Below, one piece after another: positions 1-8,073 of a stretch of 64,000 nt of DNA. Origin of the DNA: Sphingobium sp. 15-1 (GTDB taxonomy: Bacteria; Pseudomonadota; Alphaproteobacteria; Sphingomonadales; Sphingomonadaceae). Both the position numbers and the translations under genes were made by a program. The notes under the pieces are model-generated. The model was not told the origin of the DNA, did no database searches, and saw only the letters and a list, made by a program, of their open reading frames with translations. The DNA lies in NCBI RefSeq assembly GCF_013375535.1, contig NZ_JABXJG010000002.1, positions 868,001 to 932,000 on the forward strand. The letters run 5' to 3'. Within the stretch, counting starts at the first letter, position 1, and the number at the start of each line of letters is the position of its first letter.

Positions 1-194
1 TGCTCGTCCGTCGCATCGAGTTGGACCGCGAGAGTCCGGCCTTCGATTGCGCCGGCCACAGACCGCGCACGGTCGAGGTCGATGTCCGCCACGACGACAG
101 TCGCGCCCTGCGCACAGAGCGCCTGGGCCGCCGCTCCGCCGATCCCGCCACCGCCGCCGGTTACGATGATCACCCGTCCCGTCAGATCGAACAT
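1..194 (-). CDS. SDR family oxidoreductase, N-terminal part
   Basis: This is the N-terminal 64 codons of a short-chain dehydrogenase/reductase that continues beyond the window. The start is ATG at 194-192, read on the minus strand. The N-terminus begins MFDLTGRVIIVTGG and has the glycine-rich NAD(P) loop (TGGGGGIGG), followed by an acidic VADID segment after the second strand, which usually means NAD preference. The catalytic Tyr-x-x-x-Lys is outside the window, so the substrate cannot be inferred. It is divergent from the MaoC-like gene at 397, and the gap between them holds a perfect palindrome (325-343). Confidence 0.85.
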   Translation of the reverse strand, partial: MFDLTGRVIIVTGGGGGIGGAAAQALCAQGATVVVADIDLDRARSVAGAIEGRTLAVQLDATDE

Positions 195-324
195 ATATCG
201 CTCTCCAAAGCTGTGGCGCCTTCGCAGAAATTCCATTTCAGGAATCAGAATGTGCAGAAAGGGCGCTCGATGATGCTGCCTGTTTTCTTGCTACGCTCTA
301 TACTTTGGACCTTCAATAGCTTGT

Positions 325-343
325 TACGAAAATCATTTTCGTA
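325..343. promoter_or_regulatory. Perfect palindromic operator over a promoter
   Basis: TACGAAAA (325-332) and TTTTCGTA (336-343) are perfect inverted repeats around a 3-bp centre. A consensus -10 box TATAAT sits at 342-347 on the plus strand, with a weak TTGTTA -35 at 321-326 and a short spacer. A palindrome between or over the promoter elements, 54 bp before the MaoC-like start, is the usual geometry of a repressor site. No regulator in the visible part of this locus is obviously its owner. Confidence 0.55.
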
Positions 344-396
344 TAATTGGATTCAAGCGCTGACGTTGAATGCTTCCGAAGCGCCAAGGGCAGGAT

Positions 397-873
397 ATGA
401 CCGAAAACATTCCAGATGCAGTCTATTTCGAGGACATCGAGTTGGAGCAGGTCCAACTGTCGAGTCTGGTCACGTTCGATCGCGATGAAATCATCGCCTT
501 CGCGCAGCGATGGGATCCTCTTCCCGTCCATCTCGACGACGATGCGGCGCGGGCAGCGGGCTTTGCAGGACTTACCGCGTCGGGAACCCACATGCTGGCG
601 GTGAAGCAACGGTTGCTGCATGAATTCAACGTCGGCCCGTCGGTGATCGCCAGCTTTGGATCGGATGAAACCCGCTATCATGCTCCCGCACGACCTGGAG
701 ACGTGGTCCGGCTGCATTTCAGTTGGGTTTCCAAACGTCCCTCCAAGTCGCGTCCGTCCTGCGGCATCGCGCAGCATCTGAGCGAACTCAGGCGAACCGA
801 TGGCGCGCTTCTGCTGTCGATCCTGGACACGGTCTTGATCCGTCGGCGGGAACCGGTGGGCGGCGCAGACTGA
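397..873 (+). CDS. MaoC-like hotdog dehydratase
   Basis: This 158-aa protein has the single-hotdog MaoC/(R)-specific enoyl-CoA hydratase pattern. The segment RWDPLPVHLD resembles the hydratase motif, with Asp and His spaced like the catalytic pair, and is followed by GFAGLTASGTHM, the usual continuation after the CoA-binding turn. In the family such proteins hydrate trans-2-enoyl-CoA. I chose the ATG at 397, not the one at 370, because AAGGGCAGG lies directly upstream at good spacing. The C-terminus is rich in Arg and Ser and departs from the family. A role as an enoyl-CoA hydratase in side-chain or ring degradation is inferred only. Confidence 0.8.
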   Translation: MTENIPDAVYFEDIELEQVQLSSLVTFDRDEIIAFAQRWDPLPVHLDDDAARAAGFAGLTASGTHMLAVKQRLLHEFNVGPSVIASFGSDETRYHAPARPGDVVRLHFSWVSKRPSKSRPSCGIAQHLSELRRTDGALLLSILDTVLIRRREPVGGAD

Positions 874-920
874 GACGGCGGGCCGCATTCCACAATGCTC
901 CGGAAAACAGGCCCGGAAGG

Positions 921-2168
921 TCAATCGATGACGGTCAGACCAAGAGGCTGATCGCTCATCCTGATCGCGCCGGTCGGGCCGACCGCAATGGACTCCCCGA
1001 GAAACACCATCAGGCCGGACTTCGGGTCCCTAACCTGAACCTTGAGCGCGAACACATGATCCTCCCGGATGGGAAAGCCGATAATGGCCGGGTCGGTCGT
1101 ATCGAAGATGATCATGGGACGATCTTCGCCCAGGGCGCGCGCGTGGATAATCGGAATCACCTGATAGCGCGAACCGGCACTTGTTTCCTTATATCGGGCA
1201 AGAACATCCCCCATGGAGACGCCGGGCGCCATCAGTCCCAGCACGGCCATGAACGTCTCCCAGCAGAGGTCCGCCATTTCGGCCAGTTGGGCGGGCGGGG
1301 TTCCGAGAAATGCGGTGCGGGTGATCTGTCCGAGATAGCCCGACGGACTGCGGGCTTCGATCTCGCAATAGATGGGCTCGCCGGTCTCAAGCGGGCGGCC
1401 GGTCGGGAACATGGCCAGGCTGAAATCGAAATTCGCACCCACCGACCAGCCGAGGAAATTGGGCGGGATCGATCCGCATTCGATGAGGCGGCCGACCATC
1501 TTCCCGTAAATGACTCGTTCCGGGACGCCCGGCCGTGCTTCGTTCAGGAGTAGCTTATAGGCCTCCTCGGTGATGGCGACGGCTTCCCCGACGGCGGCGC
1601 GCTCTTCCTCCGTCTTACGGCTGCGCACCGTGTCGAGGAGACTGGTGGCGTCGCTGATCGTCATTTTCGGAAATGCATTGGAAAGACGTTCGATAAAGCC
1701 GGTAGATGCCAATCCTTCGGGCGCTCGCGGCGTGCCGTGCAAGCCGGGGATGCCGATGCGCTTGCCGTCGGCATCCAGCTCGCGCAGGCGGGCGATCACC
1801 CCTTCGGCCAGCGCCCAGCGCGTGGTGCGCACATCCGTCACCCATGATTGCCAAGCCTGCCAGAAGCTTGGCGAAGGCGTCGATCCTGTTATGACGGTGA
1901 CGTCGCCGTCAGCGGGAAACACCACGGAAACGGGACCGCCATTGCCGCTGATCGTCGAGAGATAGGCGGCGTTGGCCTGCAACTGGTCCATCATCCCGGG
2001 GTTGGGAGGGGTTACGAGTATGTCGATGCCCTCTGAAGCCATGGCGCGCCTGACGCGATCCCAGCGCTCGTCTCGTGTCGCCAGGCTGAGCTCATTGTCG
2101 CGCCGATAGCCGGCAAGGTCTCGTCGCTGGTCGCTCAAATCCACTTTCACCTCTCGCTGCTTCGACAT
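921..2168 (-). CDS. M24 (creatinase/aminopeptidase P-like) protein with altered metal site
   Basis: This 415-aa protein has the two-domain layout of the M24 pita-bread family, with a creatinase-type N-terminal domain and a C-terminal catalytic fold. Its length is close to that of creatinase (about 400 aa). The canonical five metal ligands are not all present. The segment GEPIYCEIEA has Glu where the first Asp is expected, GYLGQITRTAF has Gln where the second Asp should be, and ALKVQVRD lacks the usual Glu. A histidine in IIHARALGED remains. Creatinase itself works without metal, so a metal-independent hydrolase acting on a small amide or amidine is possible. It is the last gene of the minus-strand run, 22 bp after the Ldi-like gene. 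Confidence 0.75.
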   Translation of the reverse strand: MSKQREVKVDLSDQRRDLAGYRRDNELSLATRDERWDRVRRAMASEGIDILVTPPNPGMMDQLQANAAYLSTISGNGGPVSVVFPADGDVTVITGSTPSPSFWQAWQSWVTDVRTTRWALAEGVIARLRELDADGKRIGIPGLHGTPRAPEGLASTGFIERLSNAFPKMTISDATSLLDTVRSRKTEEERAAVGEAVAITEEAYKLLLNEARPGVPERVIYGKMVGRLIECGSIPPNFLGWSVGANFDFSLAMFPTGRPLETGEPIYCEIEARSPSGYLGQITRTAFLGTPPAQLAEMADLCWETFMAVLGLMAPGVSMGDVLARYKETSAGSRYQVIPIIHARALGEDRPMIIFDTTDPAIIGFPIREDHVFALKVQVRDPKSGLMVFLGESIAVGPTGAIRMSDQPLGLTVID

Positions 2169-2189
2169 CGCGCTCGCCGGACGATCAAA

Positions 2190-3773
2190 TCAGGCCGCGG
2201 CCGGACCCGCCCAGACGATCTGGTAGGAACGGACGTCGGCATGATCGATCGTGAGCTCCAGCCCTTGCGACACGGCCTTGAGGGACGGATTGCCCCCGAT
2301 ACTGACCGCCCCGTCATCCGTCCCTTGCGCTATGATCTCCCCATCGCGATGGAGCGCCCAGTCGCCAAGGCCCTGAATGCGCGAAACGACGATCCGTCCC
2401 GTCCGCGCACCCTCGGTCAGCGACAGGTCGAACAGCAGGGCGCGATTGTCAGCGTCATAGACAGCCCGCCACACGTCGACGGGAAAATCGACCTCGGTCA
2501 GCGCGGGCTCCTCGAAATGGGCTCGCGTCCAGGGTTTCGTGTAAAGCAGGTGAAGCCCTTTGGGCACGTTCAACCGGGCGAAGGGAATGAAGGCATTGCT
2601 CTGCGCCGGGTTCATGACCGTCAGATTGCCCTCCGCATCATATTCTTCGTCGACGCGAAGATAATGATAGCCCCCCTTTGTCCATTGCGGAGACATATAG
2701 GCGTCGGCATAGGCAAGCAGCCCGTCGACGGTTTCCATGTCGCCCACTTCGCCGGCCAGCATCGCCATCCAGCCCATGGCGCACATCGGCCCGGCGGTCA
2801 GATCGGGATGGGCGAGATGATCGGGCATCTTGACCATCAACAAGCCGTCCTGGCGGCGTATGAGCCACCGATCGCGCTGCCGGGGATAATGTTCCTCGAC
2901 GAATTCCGGGTTCCAGGCATGCATCAAGGTGCCCGTCCAGCCGTCGGACCAGACATCCATGCCGGGCAGCACTTCGTTCACATGCTGGCGGATGACCGAC
3001 TTGAAGCTCCCCACTTCGTCGATGAAGCCGCCTCGCTCCTTCCAGGCCTTGACCAGACCCTCCGTCACCTCCTCCGCCGTCGAGCCGCCGGTCAGCAGGT
3101 CGTTGAAGCGGAAGCCGAGGATCGGCGGCTGATTGCAGGCGAGAAAAACGCAATGGGGTTCGCATGCGACGCCAAGATAGCCGCTCTCGACCATCTGCCA
3201 ATAGATCAGATCGTTGAGCGAGTTTTGATCATAATTGAAATGATAGCCTTCAAGGGGATAGTGAAGGACAGGATTGTAATCGAGCGAGAGCGCGTTCGTC
3301 TGAGTATAGCGATCATCGTCGAAGAGAAGATTGTACATCAGCGCCATCGTCTGAAGGTAGGCGCTGTACATGATGTTGTCTTTCTTGACGGGGTCGGCCC
3401 ACCCCTCGGTAACGCCCGCTTCATGGTTGAGCAGTCCGCCGCCCCGGCTTTCATCTTTCCAATGATGCCAGACGGCGGGGTGACGCATCTTCTCGATCAG
3501 GCGTTCGAACATGTTCTTGAAGGCGCCGGGCGCGGCGGGCAACCGATGGAAATGGGCAAGCCCAAGCCCGAAGGCCATGAAGGCGAGCTGGAATCGGAAG
3601 GCGGCAAAATCGGAGCCGAACGGCGTCGGCCCCATCATGCCGGACCAGTCGTTCTTCAACTGCCGGGCGAGATTGCCGATATGGCGCATGCTGCCGACCT
3701 GCTTTTCGTCCAGCAGGGGGAAGCGCTCCAGGTCCGCCTCGACGGCCGTGTTTCTATCCAGCAGAGTTGCCAT
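2190..3773 (-). CDS. Linalool dehydratase/isomerase-like enzyme
   Basis: The 527-aa product has the character of the linalool dehydratase/isomerase (Ldi) family, an all-alpha barrel enzyme that interconverts linalool, geraniol and myrcene in Castellaniella. The key signature is GVACEPHCVFLACNQ at about residues 201-215. Cys204 and Cys213 are nine apart, and Glu-Pro follows the first, as for the paired active-site cysteines of Ldi. Other aromatic and acidic stretches (NDWSG near 41-45, NIMYSAYLQ near 133-141) fit the family, but an exact residue map needs an alignment. No signal peptide is visible, unlike the periplasmic Castellaniella enzyme. I chose ATG 3773 because AAAGGA lies 7 bp upstream; the frame stays open further 5' but overlaps the membrane gene. 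Function on linalool itself is inferred, not shown. Confidence 0.72.
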   Translation of the reverse strand: MATLLDRNTAVEADLERFPLLDEKQVGSMRHIGNLARQLKNDWSGMMGPTPFGSDFAAFRFQLAFMAFGLGLAHFHRLPAAPGAFKNMFERLIEKMRHPAVWHHWKDESRGGGLLNHEAGVTEGWADPVKKDNIMYSAYLQTMALMYNLLFDDDRYTQTNALSLDYNPVLHYPLEGYHFNYDQNSLNDLIYWQMVESGYLGVACEPHCVFLACNQPPILGFRFNDLLTGGSTAEEVTEGLVKAWKERGGFIDEVGSFKSVIRQHVNEVLPGMDVWSDGWTGTLMHAWNPEFVEEHYPRQRDRWLIRRQDGLLMVKMPDHLAHPDLTAGPMCAMGWMAMLAGEVGDMETVDGLLAYADAYMSPQWTKGGYHYLRVDEEYDAEGNLTVMNPAQSNAFIPFARLNVPKGLHLLYTKPWTRAHFEEPALTEVDFPVDVWRAVYDADNRALLFDLSLTEGARTGRIVVSRIQGLGDWALHRDGEIIAQGTDDGAVSIGGNPSLKAVSQGLELTIDHADVRSYQIVWAGPAAA

Positions 3774-3829
3774 GCCCATATCCTTTCGATTGGGGCCTGT
3801 TTCAGCCCGACAATATCCTTTTGCGCCCT

Positions 3830-4279
3830 TCAGAACGCCAGCGCCGGACGCCAATGGCTGATGCCGTTGAATGCGCAGCGGCCGACGAGAACGGCGAGCG
3901 TGAACGCGGCGCTGCCGGCCAGAGCGCCCTGAGTGGCGGCGACCGGCGTGTTGCTGATCGAAACCGCCAGCCTCTGCCCGATCATCATCAAGGCCATCAT
4001 GGCGACGTAGGAGAAGGTGACAGCCAGGGCTTTCGTCGAGACGATGGAAGAGCCAGCCCAGGAGCCATGCGCCACAGTGGCCGCCAGCATCAGCAGGCTG
4101 GTGAAAGGCATCGCCCAAAGATGGAGCAGAAACAGCGATCCAATCCCACCCGATGCGCCGCCGCAAATTTGCTGCGCTATGATCCATGCGGCCGGCCCGT
4201 CCAGCCAGAGGCCAAGCGCCCCAGCGGTCAGGCAGAACGCCATTTCCCCGGCCATCGCCCTGTAGGACCACCCGGTCAT
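3830..4279 (-). CDS. Small four-helix membrane protein, unknown function
   Basis: A 149-aa protein with about four hydrophobic stretches (near residues 10-35, 45-70, 78-100 and 118-138) separated by short loops. I do not recognise a family. The ATG at 4279 lies 6 bp after the alcohol dehydrogenase stop, so it is probably translated together with that gene, and the Ldi-like gene follows. A longer in-frame extension overlaps the dehydrogenase and is unlikely. Possible roles are a membrane anchor or a substrate facilitator for the neighbouring alcohol-converting enzymes. This is inference from context. Confidence 0.6.
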   Translation of the reverse strand: MTGWSYRAMAGEMAFCLTAGALGLWLDGPAAWIIAQQICGGASGGIGSLFLLHLWAMPFTSLLMLAATVAHGSWAGSSIVSTKALAVTFSYVAMMALMMIGQRLAVSISNTPVAATQGALAGSAAFTLAVLVGRCAFNGISHWRPALAF

Positions 4280-4284
4280 GGCGA

Positions 4285-5397
4285 TCAGCCACGCCCCGCC
4301 GGCAGCAGGATCGGCTTCAGGACCGTTCCCGCTTCCGAAGCGTGCGCCGCCTCCTCGATCTGGTCGAGGGCATAATATTGCACCAGGCGATCGAACGGAA
4401 AGCGGCCCTGCCGCCAAAGTTCGATCAGGCGCGGGATGAAAATCTGCGGCACGGCGTCACCCTCGATGATCCCGCGCACGGTGCGTCCGAAAAGGACCAT
4501 GTTCATGTCGAGCGTGAACTCGGTGCCCAGGGGAGAGACGCCGATCACGCCACAGACGCCGGTCAGGCGCAGGCAATCGACGGCCTGCCGCACCACTTTG
4601 GGCAGTCCGGTCGCCTCCAGCGAATATTGCACCCCCTCGCCCGTAATCTCTCTTATGCGGGCGACGACATCGACCTCGCCTGCGTGGAGGACGTCGGTCG
4701 CGCCCAATTCCTTGGCGAGCCCCAGCCGATCGGCATTCATGTCCACCGCGATGATCGTCGTGCAACCGACAACGCGCGCGGCCATGACCGCCGACAGGCC
4801 CACGGACCCCGCTCCGAAAATGGCGATGCTCGATCCCGCCGCCGGCTTCAGGGCGTTCATCACCGCGCCCGCCCCGGTCTGGATGCCGCAGCCGAGCGGT
4901 CCCATGAGTTCGAGGGGAACGTCCTTGGGAATTTTCACGACGTTGCGCTCATTGGCCAATGCATGATCGGCAAAGGACGACTGGCTGAAAAAATGGCTGC
5001 TCAGCCGCGCACCCGCATGATCGGTGCAGCAGGAACTGCCATCGGGCCGCCCCCCGGAGAAATTGCGGCCATATAGATCGACGCAATAGCCGGGGGGTTC
5101 CTGAAGGCAATTCTGGCAGGTACCGCAACTGCCGAAGCTCAGGACGACATGATCCCCGACTTCGACCCGGGTCACCGCTTCGCCCACCGCGATCACGACA
5201 CCCGATCCCTCATGGCCCAGAACGGCGGGGAGCGGCGTCGGGAAATATTGGTCCCGCACGACGAGGTCGGTATGGCACATGCCCGCGCCCGCTACCTCGA
5301 CCAGCACTTCGTCCGCTCTCGGGCTTTCGAGAGTGATCGGCTCGATCGTGAAAGGACCGCTGCGTTCACGTATGACGGCCGCGCGACTGGTCAGCAT
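4285..5397 (-). CDS. Zinc-dependent alcohol dehydrogenase (MDR, GeoA/XylB-like)
   Basis: This 370-aa medium-chain alcohol dehydrogenase oxidises an alcohol to an aldehyde with NAD. Catalytic zinc ligands are visible as Cys41 (GMCHTD), His62-Glu63 (GHE) and the later GPLGCG cysteine. The structural zinc cysteines are 91, 94, 97 and 105. The nucleotide loop GAGSVG follows near residue 195. The pattern is that of the aryl and allylic alcohol dehydrogenases (XylB, and geraniol dehydrogenase GeoA of terpene degraders). It overlaps the SCO gene end by 7 bp and precedes the membrane and Ldi-like genes. A primary allylic alcohol made by the Ldi-like enzyme would be a logical substrate, but this is inference. 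Confidence 0.88.
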   Translation of the reverse strand: MLTSRAAVIRERSGPFTIEPITLESPRADEVLVEVAGAGMCHTDLVVRDQYFPTPLPAVLGHEGSGVVIAVGEAVTRVEVGDHVVLSFGSCGTCQNCLQEPPGYCVDLYGRNFSGGRPDGSSCCTDHAGARLSSHFFSQSSFADHALANERNVVKIPKDVPLELMGPLGCGIQTGAGAVMNALKPAAGSSIAIFGAGSVGLSAVMAARVVGCTTIIAVDMNADRLGLAKELGATDVLHAGEVDVVARIREITGEGVQYSLEATGLPKVVRQAVDCLRLTGVCGVIGVSPLGTEFTLDMNMVLFGRTVRGIIEGDAVPQIFIPRLIELWRQGRFPFDRLVQYYALDQIEEAAHASEAGTVLKPILLPAGRG

Positions 5398-5909
5398 GTG
5401 GCCTTCTCCTTCGGAAGAATATCCAGCAGACGCTCGACGATCTTGTCGGCGCCGATATGGTCGGCAAAATAGGTCAGCAAGCTCCCATCCGGTCCCAGAA
5501 GATAGGTGAGCGAACTGTGCGGCACCTCATACCCTTCGGGATCGTCGGGGTCCGGGCGACGACCGGCAAATACGCGAAATCGCGACCGCACATACTCGAC
5601 GGCCGGTTTGTCGCCGGTGAGCCCGGTGAAGCGCGGAAAATTCGTTTGCAGGAAGGCGCGCATGACCTCGGGCGTATCGCGCTCCGGGTCCACGCTGATG
5701 TAGAATGGCGCCAGCCAGATGGCCCGTTCGCCAAGGCGCTCCAGCACTTCCGACAGCCGGCCGAGCGCGCGGGGGCAGACCAGCTTGCAACGCGTAAAGC
5801 CGAAGAATATCAGCGGATAGCTGCCCGCAAAATCGGATAGCCGACGCGCATGTCCCGTATCGTCGACAAGATCGAAGTCCAGATTGTCCGGTCGTCCGCC
5901 GTCCGCCAT
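5391..5909 (-). CDS. SCO1/SenC family protein without membrane anchor
   Basis: A 172-aa thioredoxin-fold protein of the SCO family. It carries the copper-binding C-x-x-x-C motif (CKLVCP, Cys41 and Cys45) and the distal histidine (VPHSS, His131). SCO proteins normally deliver copper to cytochrome oxidase from the periplasmic face, held by an N-terminal helix. Here no hydrophobic N-terminal segment exists, and none appears in the upstream frame. It may therefore act in the cytoplasm as a redox or copper protein for a catabolic enzyme. The end overlaps the alcohol dehydrogenase start, which implies translational coupling. SCO is an unusual member for a catabolic operon. Confidence 0.85.
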   Translation of the reverse strand: MADGGRPDNLDFDLVDDTGHARRLSDFAGSYPLIFFGFTRCKLVCPRALGRLSEVLERLGERAIWLAPFYISVDPERDTPEVMRAFLQTNFPRFTGLTGDKPAVEYVRSRFRVFAGRRPDPDDPEGYEVPHSSLTYLLGPDGSLLTYFADHIGADKIVERLLDILPKEKATC

Positions 5910-5976
5910 GACAATTTCATCCCATCCGTTGGCGGGCGATGCTGACTGTCGCCCTGCCTTGCTACAAATCCTATAT

Positions 5977-6018
5977 GGCCGCCCGGCAGCGCCTCCTTCG
6001 AAGCACCACCGGGCGGCC
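5977..6018 (-). terminator. Hairpin after the amidohydrolase gene
   Basis: GGCCGCCCGG (5977-5986) and CCGGGCGGCC (6009-6018) form a perfect 10-bp stem with a 22-nt loop, 9 bp past the amidohydrolase stop on the minus strand. There is no T-run, so it may be an attenuator or an mRNA-stabilising hairpin rather than a full terminator. It separates the first two genes from the SCO-to-M24 part of the run. Confidence 0.5.
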
Positions 6019-6026
6019 GCCCCCGA

Positions 6027-7274
6027 TCAATCCGGCAACAGGAATTCGCCGTTGGTGACGAAGAACTTCTCCAGGATCTTCGGACCGAGATGCTCCAGCG
6101 AGGAAGCGAACTCGCCAACCGGATCCTTGCCGCCTTCGACATGCGGGAAGTCGCTGGCGAAGCAGTAGACATCCTCAAGGCCATACATGTCGATATATTC
6201 GCCCACCGGCTCGAAGTCGAACGGCGACACCCGGACGTTGCGATTGATATATTCGGACGGTTTCATCGGCAGGCGGCGCCCTTCACTTCCATCAGCGAAG
6301 GTCTTCGGCTTGAGCGAATAATCATGCTCGTGCCAGATATCGAGCGAGCGGGCGAGCGGGCCGACCCAATGGGCGGTGAATTCGGTCACGCCAACGCGCA
6401 GCGTCGGATGCCGGTCGAACACGCCGCCCACGACCATGGTTCCGACGAAGTTCTGCGCCGCCAGATGATAGGTCGACAGCTTCCAGGGATTGAGGAGGAC
6501 TTCGGTCGTCTCCTTATAGCCCTCGAACGCCTTTGCCTTGACCCAGTCGTTGGTGCGCAGGAACAGGTCTTCGCCGCCGATATGCAGGGTGATCGCGACC
6601 TTGGCTTCGGCCAGCATCGCATAGAAAGGATCAAGGTCGTTCGACGCCGGGGAAACGCCGCCCGGCAGCCGCGGAGCCGAGATCAGCACCGCCCGGATGC
6701 CGCCATGGATCAGCTTCTTCGTGACGGAGATCAGTTCCTCGGGCGTGTCGCCATAGATCGGCGCCACCGGACGGAAGCGAGGCGAAATCGCCGCGACCTC
6801 GACCGTCCACCGATTATAGCTGTCCATCAGTTTGCGGGCATAGCTGTAGAAAGTATCGTCCGTGACGCCGAAGCTGCCGACGCCATATTTGGCGGCTTCA
6901 TTCGGGGAGCCATAGAGCGCCAGACCGCCCAATCCGGGACCGGACGGGAACATCAATTGCCGGCTGAGCCCCATAGTGTCCATGAGATCGAGCCGCCGGT
7001 TCATATCGGCAGCGCCCGGCGCGTTGGGCCCCTTGGCGGTCCAGACCGCCTTGGGGTCCATTTCTGCGACATCCCCGGCGAATCCTGGCACGCTGATGAT
7101 GTTCTGGGCCCCGCCATTAGGGTTGATGTTGATCGCCCGCTCCGCCCAGGGCCGGGTGATTTCGCCCCATTCCTCGACCCAGAGCTGCGCCGGGACCATC
7201 TCGTGACTGTCAATGTCCGTGATGCGTCCGGCAAAGGGCGCCACGCTGTCCGGCAATGATGGTGTTACCTGCAT
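6027..7274 (-). CDS. Amidohydrolase-2 family metal-dependent hydrolase
   Basis: This 415-aa protein is of the amidohydrolase-2 (ACMSD-like) group, which includes decarboxylases and hydrolases of aromatic and other acids. The start of the barrel has DIDSHE (residues 20-25), where the family normally has D-x-H-x-H, so one metal-binding position is changed to Glu, as in many sphingomonad members. Further ligands are suggested by TLHIGG and by ASDFPHVEGG near the C-terminus, which carries the conserved late Asp. The start ATG 7274 is preceded by a strong GAGGAGG at good distance. It follows the unrecognised gene by 16 bp. Its substrate is unknown. Confidence 0.82.
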   Translation of the reverse strand: MQVTPSLPDSVAPFAGRITDIDSHEMVPAQLWVEEWGEITRPWAERAININPNGGAQNIISVPGFAGDVAEMDPKAVWTAKGPNAPGAADMNRRLDLMDTMGLSRQLMFPSGPGLGGLALYGSPNEAAKYGVGSFGVTDDTFYSYARKLMDSYNRWTVEVAAISPRFRPVAPIYGDTPEELISVTKKLIHGGIRAVLISAPRLPGGVSPASNDLDPFYAMLAEAKVAITLHIGGEDLFLRTNDWVKAKAFEGYKETTEVLLNPWKLSTYHLAAQNFVGTMVVGGVFDRHPTLRVGVTEFTAHWVGPLARSLDIWHEHDYSLKPKTFADGSEGRRLPMKPSEYINRNVRVSPFDFEPVGEYIDMYGLEDVYCFASDFPHVEGGKDPVGEFASSLEHLGPKILEKFFVTNGEFLLPD

Positions 7275-7290
7275 TTAGACCTCCTCTATA

Positions 7291-8058
7291 TCAATCTACC
7301 GCAGCGAGCTTGGCTGCTTCCCAGATCTCGATCGCCAAATGCAGCTTGTGCCCGTCGACGATCGGCATCGGCGTTTTCGGCGGGAAAGCAGCACATTGCT
7401 TTATGGAAAAGCCGTTCTCGAGCGGCTTGAATTGGTGATAGGCGTAAAGGTTCATCGGCGTGCCATCGCTGGCCAGGGTCGTGTGACCGGCCATCAACAT
7501 GGGATAATCGGTGTCCCGCTCGACCGGGACGGATATCGTCTGGTCCGGATGGGCATAGAGCCAAGTGGGGCCGCCATAATGGCCGAATGTCTCCATATGC
7601 TCAAGGCGCGTGCTGTCGCCGCTCGCGAAATCATGGTCCGGATGCATGGCTGCATAGACATGGTGGATCGCGTCCAGGTTGACGACCTTGGCCAGATCCT
7701 CCAGCGAAACGCCGGTTACCGTTATGTCGGTCTGGGCCAGCAGCAGCGGCGCGCCCTCCGGCGCATCATTCGCCGCCTTCCACATCTTGTCCGACGCAAG
7801 AAGCTGCTCGCGATAGAGATCCTTAAGCCCCGCTGGTCCATAGGACTGGCGCGTCGCAATTGAAATGGCGCGCGCCTGATCGGGAAGCAGGCGGTCGATA
7901 TCGTCATGGGACAACGGCCGGCCATCGCCTTCAATTGCGGCGCCAAGCCGCGCCATCCTATGAAGCGCAAGCATGTGGCGCTGATATTGAATGTCTTCAA
8001 GCTGACTGGCCGAGTAGCTTTGCCCGTCGATCAGACAATGTAACTGGAGATCGCGCAT
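7291..8058 (-). CDS. Hypothetical protein, first gene of the AraC-flanked run
   Basis: A 255-aa soluble protein that I do not recognise. A GTG start at 8073 would add five residues; AGGA lies close to both starts. It is rich in His, Met, Asp and Tyr, with segments such as HHVYAAMHPDHDFASGD and HMETFGHYGGPTW that could bind metal, and DTDYPMLMAGHT further on. No membrane segment or signal peptide is visible. The gene is the first after the AraC direct-repeat site at 8200-8229 and is co-directional with the amidohydrolase, so it probably belongs to the same pathway. No function is assigned. Confidence 0.7.
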   Translation of the reverse strand: MRDLQLHCLIDGQSYSASQLEDIQYQRHMLALHRMARLGAAIEGDGRPLSHDDIDRLLPDQARAISIATRQSYGPAGLKDLYREQLLASDKMWKAANDAPEGAPLLLAQTDITVTGVSLEDLAKVVNLDAIHHVYAAMHPDHDFASGDSTRLEHMETFGHYGGPTWLYAHPDQTISVPVERDTDYPMLMAGHTTLASDGTPMNLYAYHQFKPLENGFSIKQCAAFPPKTPMPIVDGHKLHLAIEIWEAAKLAAVD

Positions 8059-8073
8059 CAATCCTGATTCCAC

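Noticed and set aside
2241..3932. Long plus-strand frame opposite the Ldi-like gene
   Set aside because: It is an antisense shadow of a high-GC gene. The composition is His/Gly/Arg-rich without any domain pattern.
3774..4292. Extension of the Ldi-like frame to a 700-residue protein
   Set aside because: The added 5' part overlaps the membrane protein gene in another frame, reads as low-complexity Arg/Gly sequence, and a good ribosome binding site lies before ATG 3773.
5977..6018. Full Rho-independent terminator after the amidohydrolase
   Set aside because: The stem is perfect but no T-run follows, so it is only reported as a hairpin of uncertain function.
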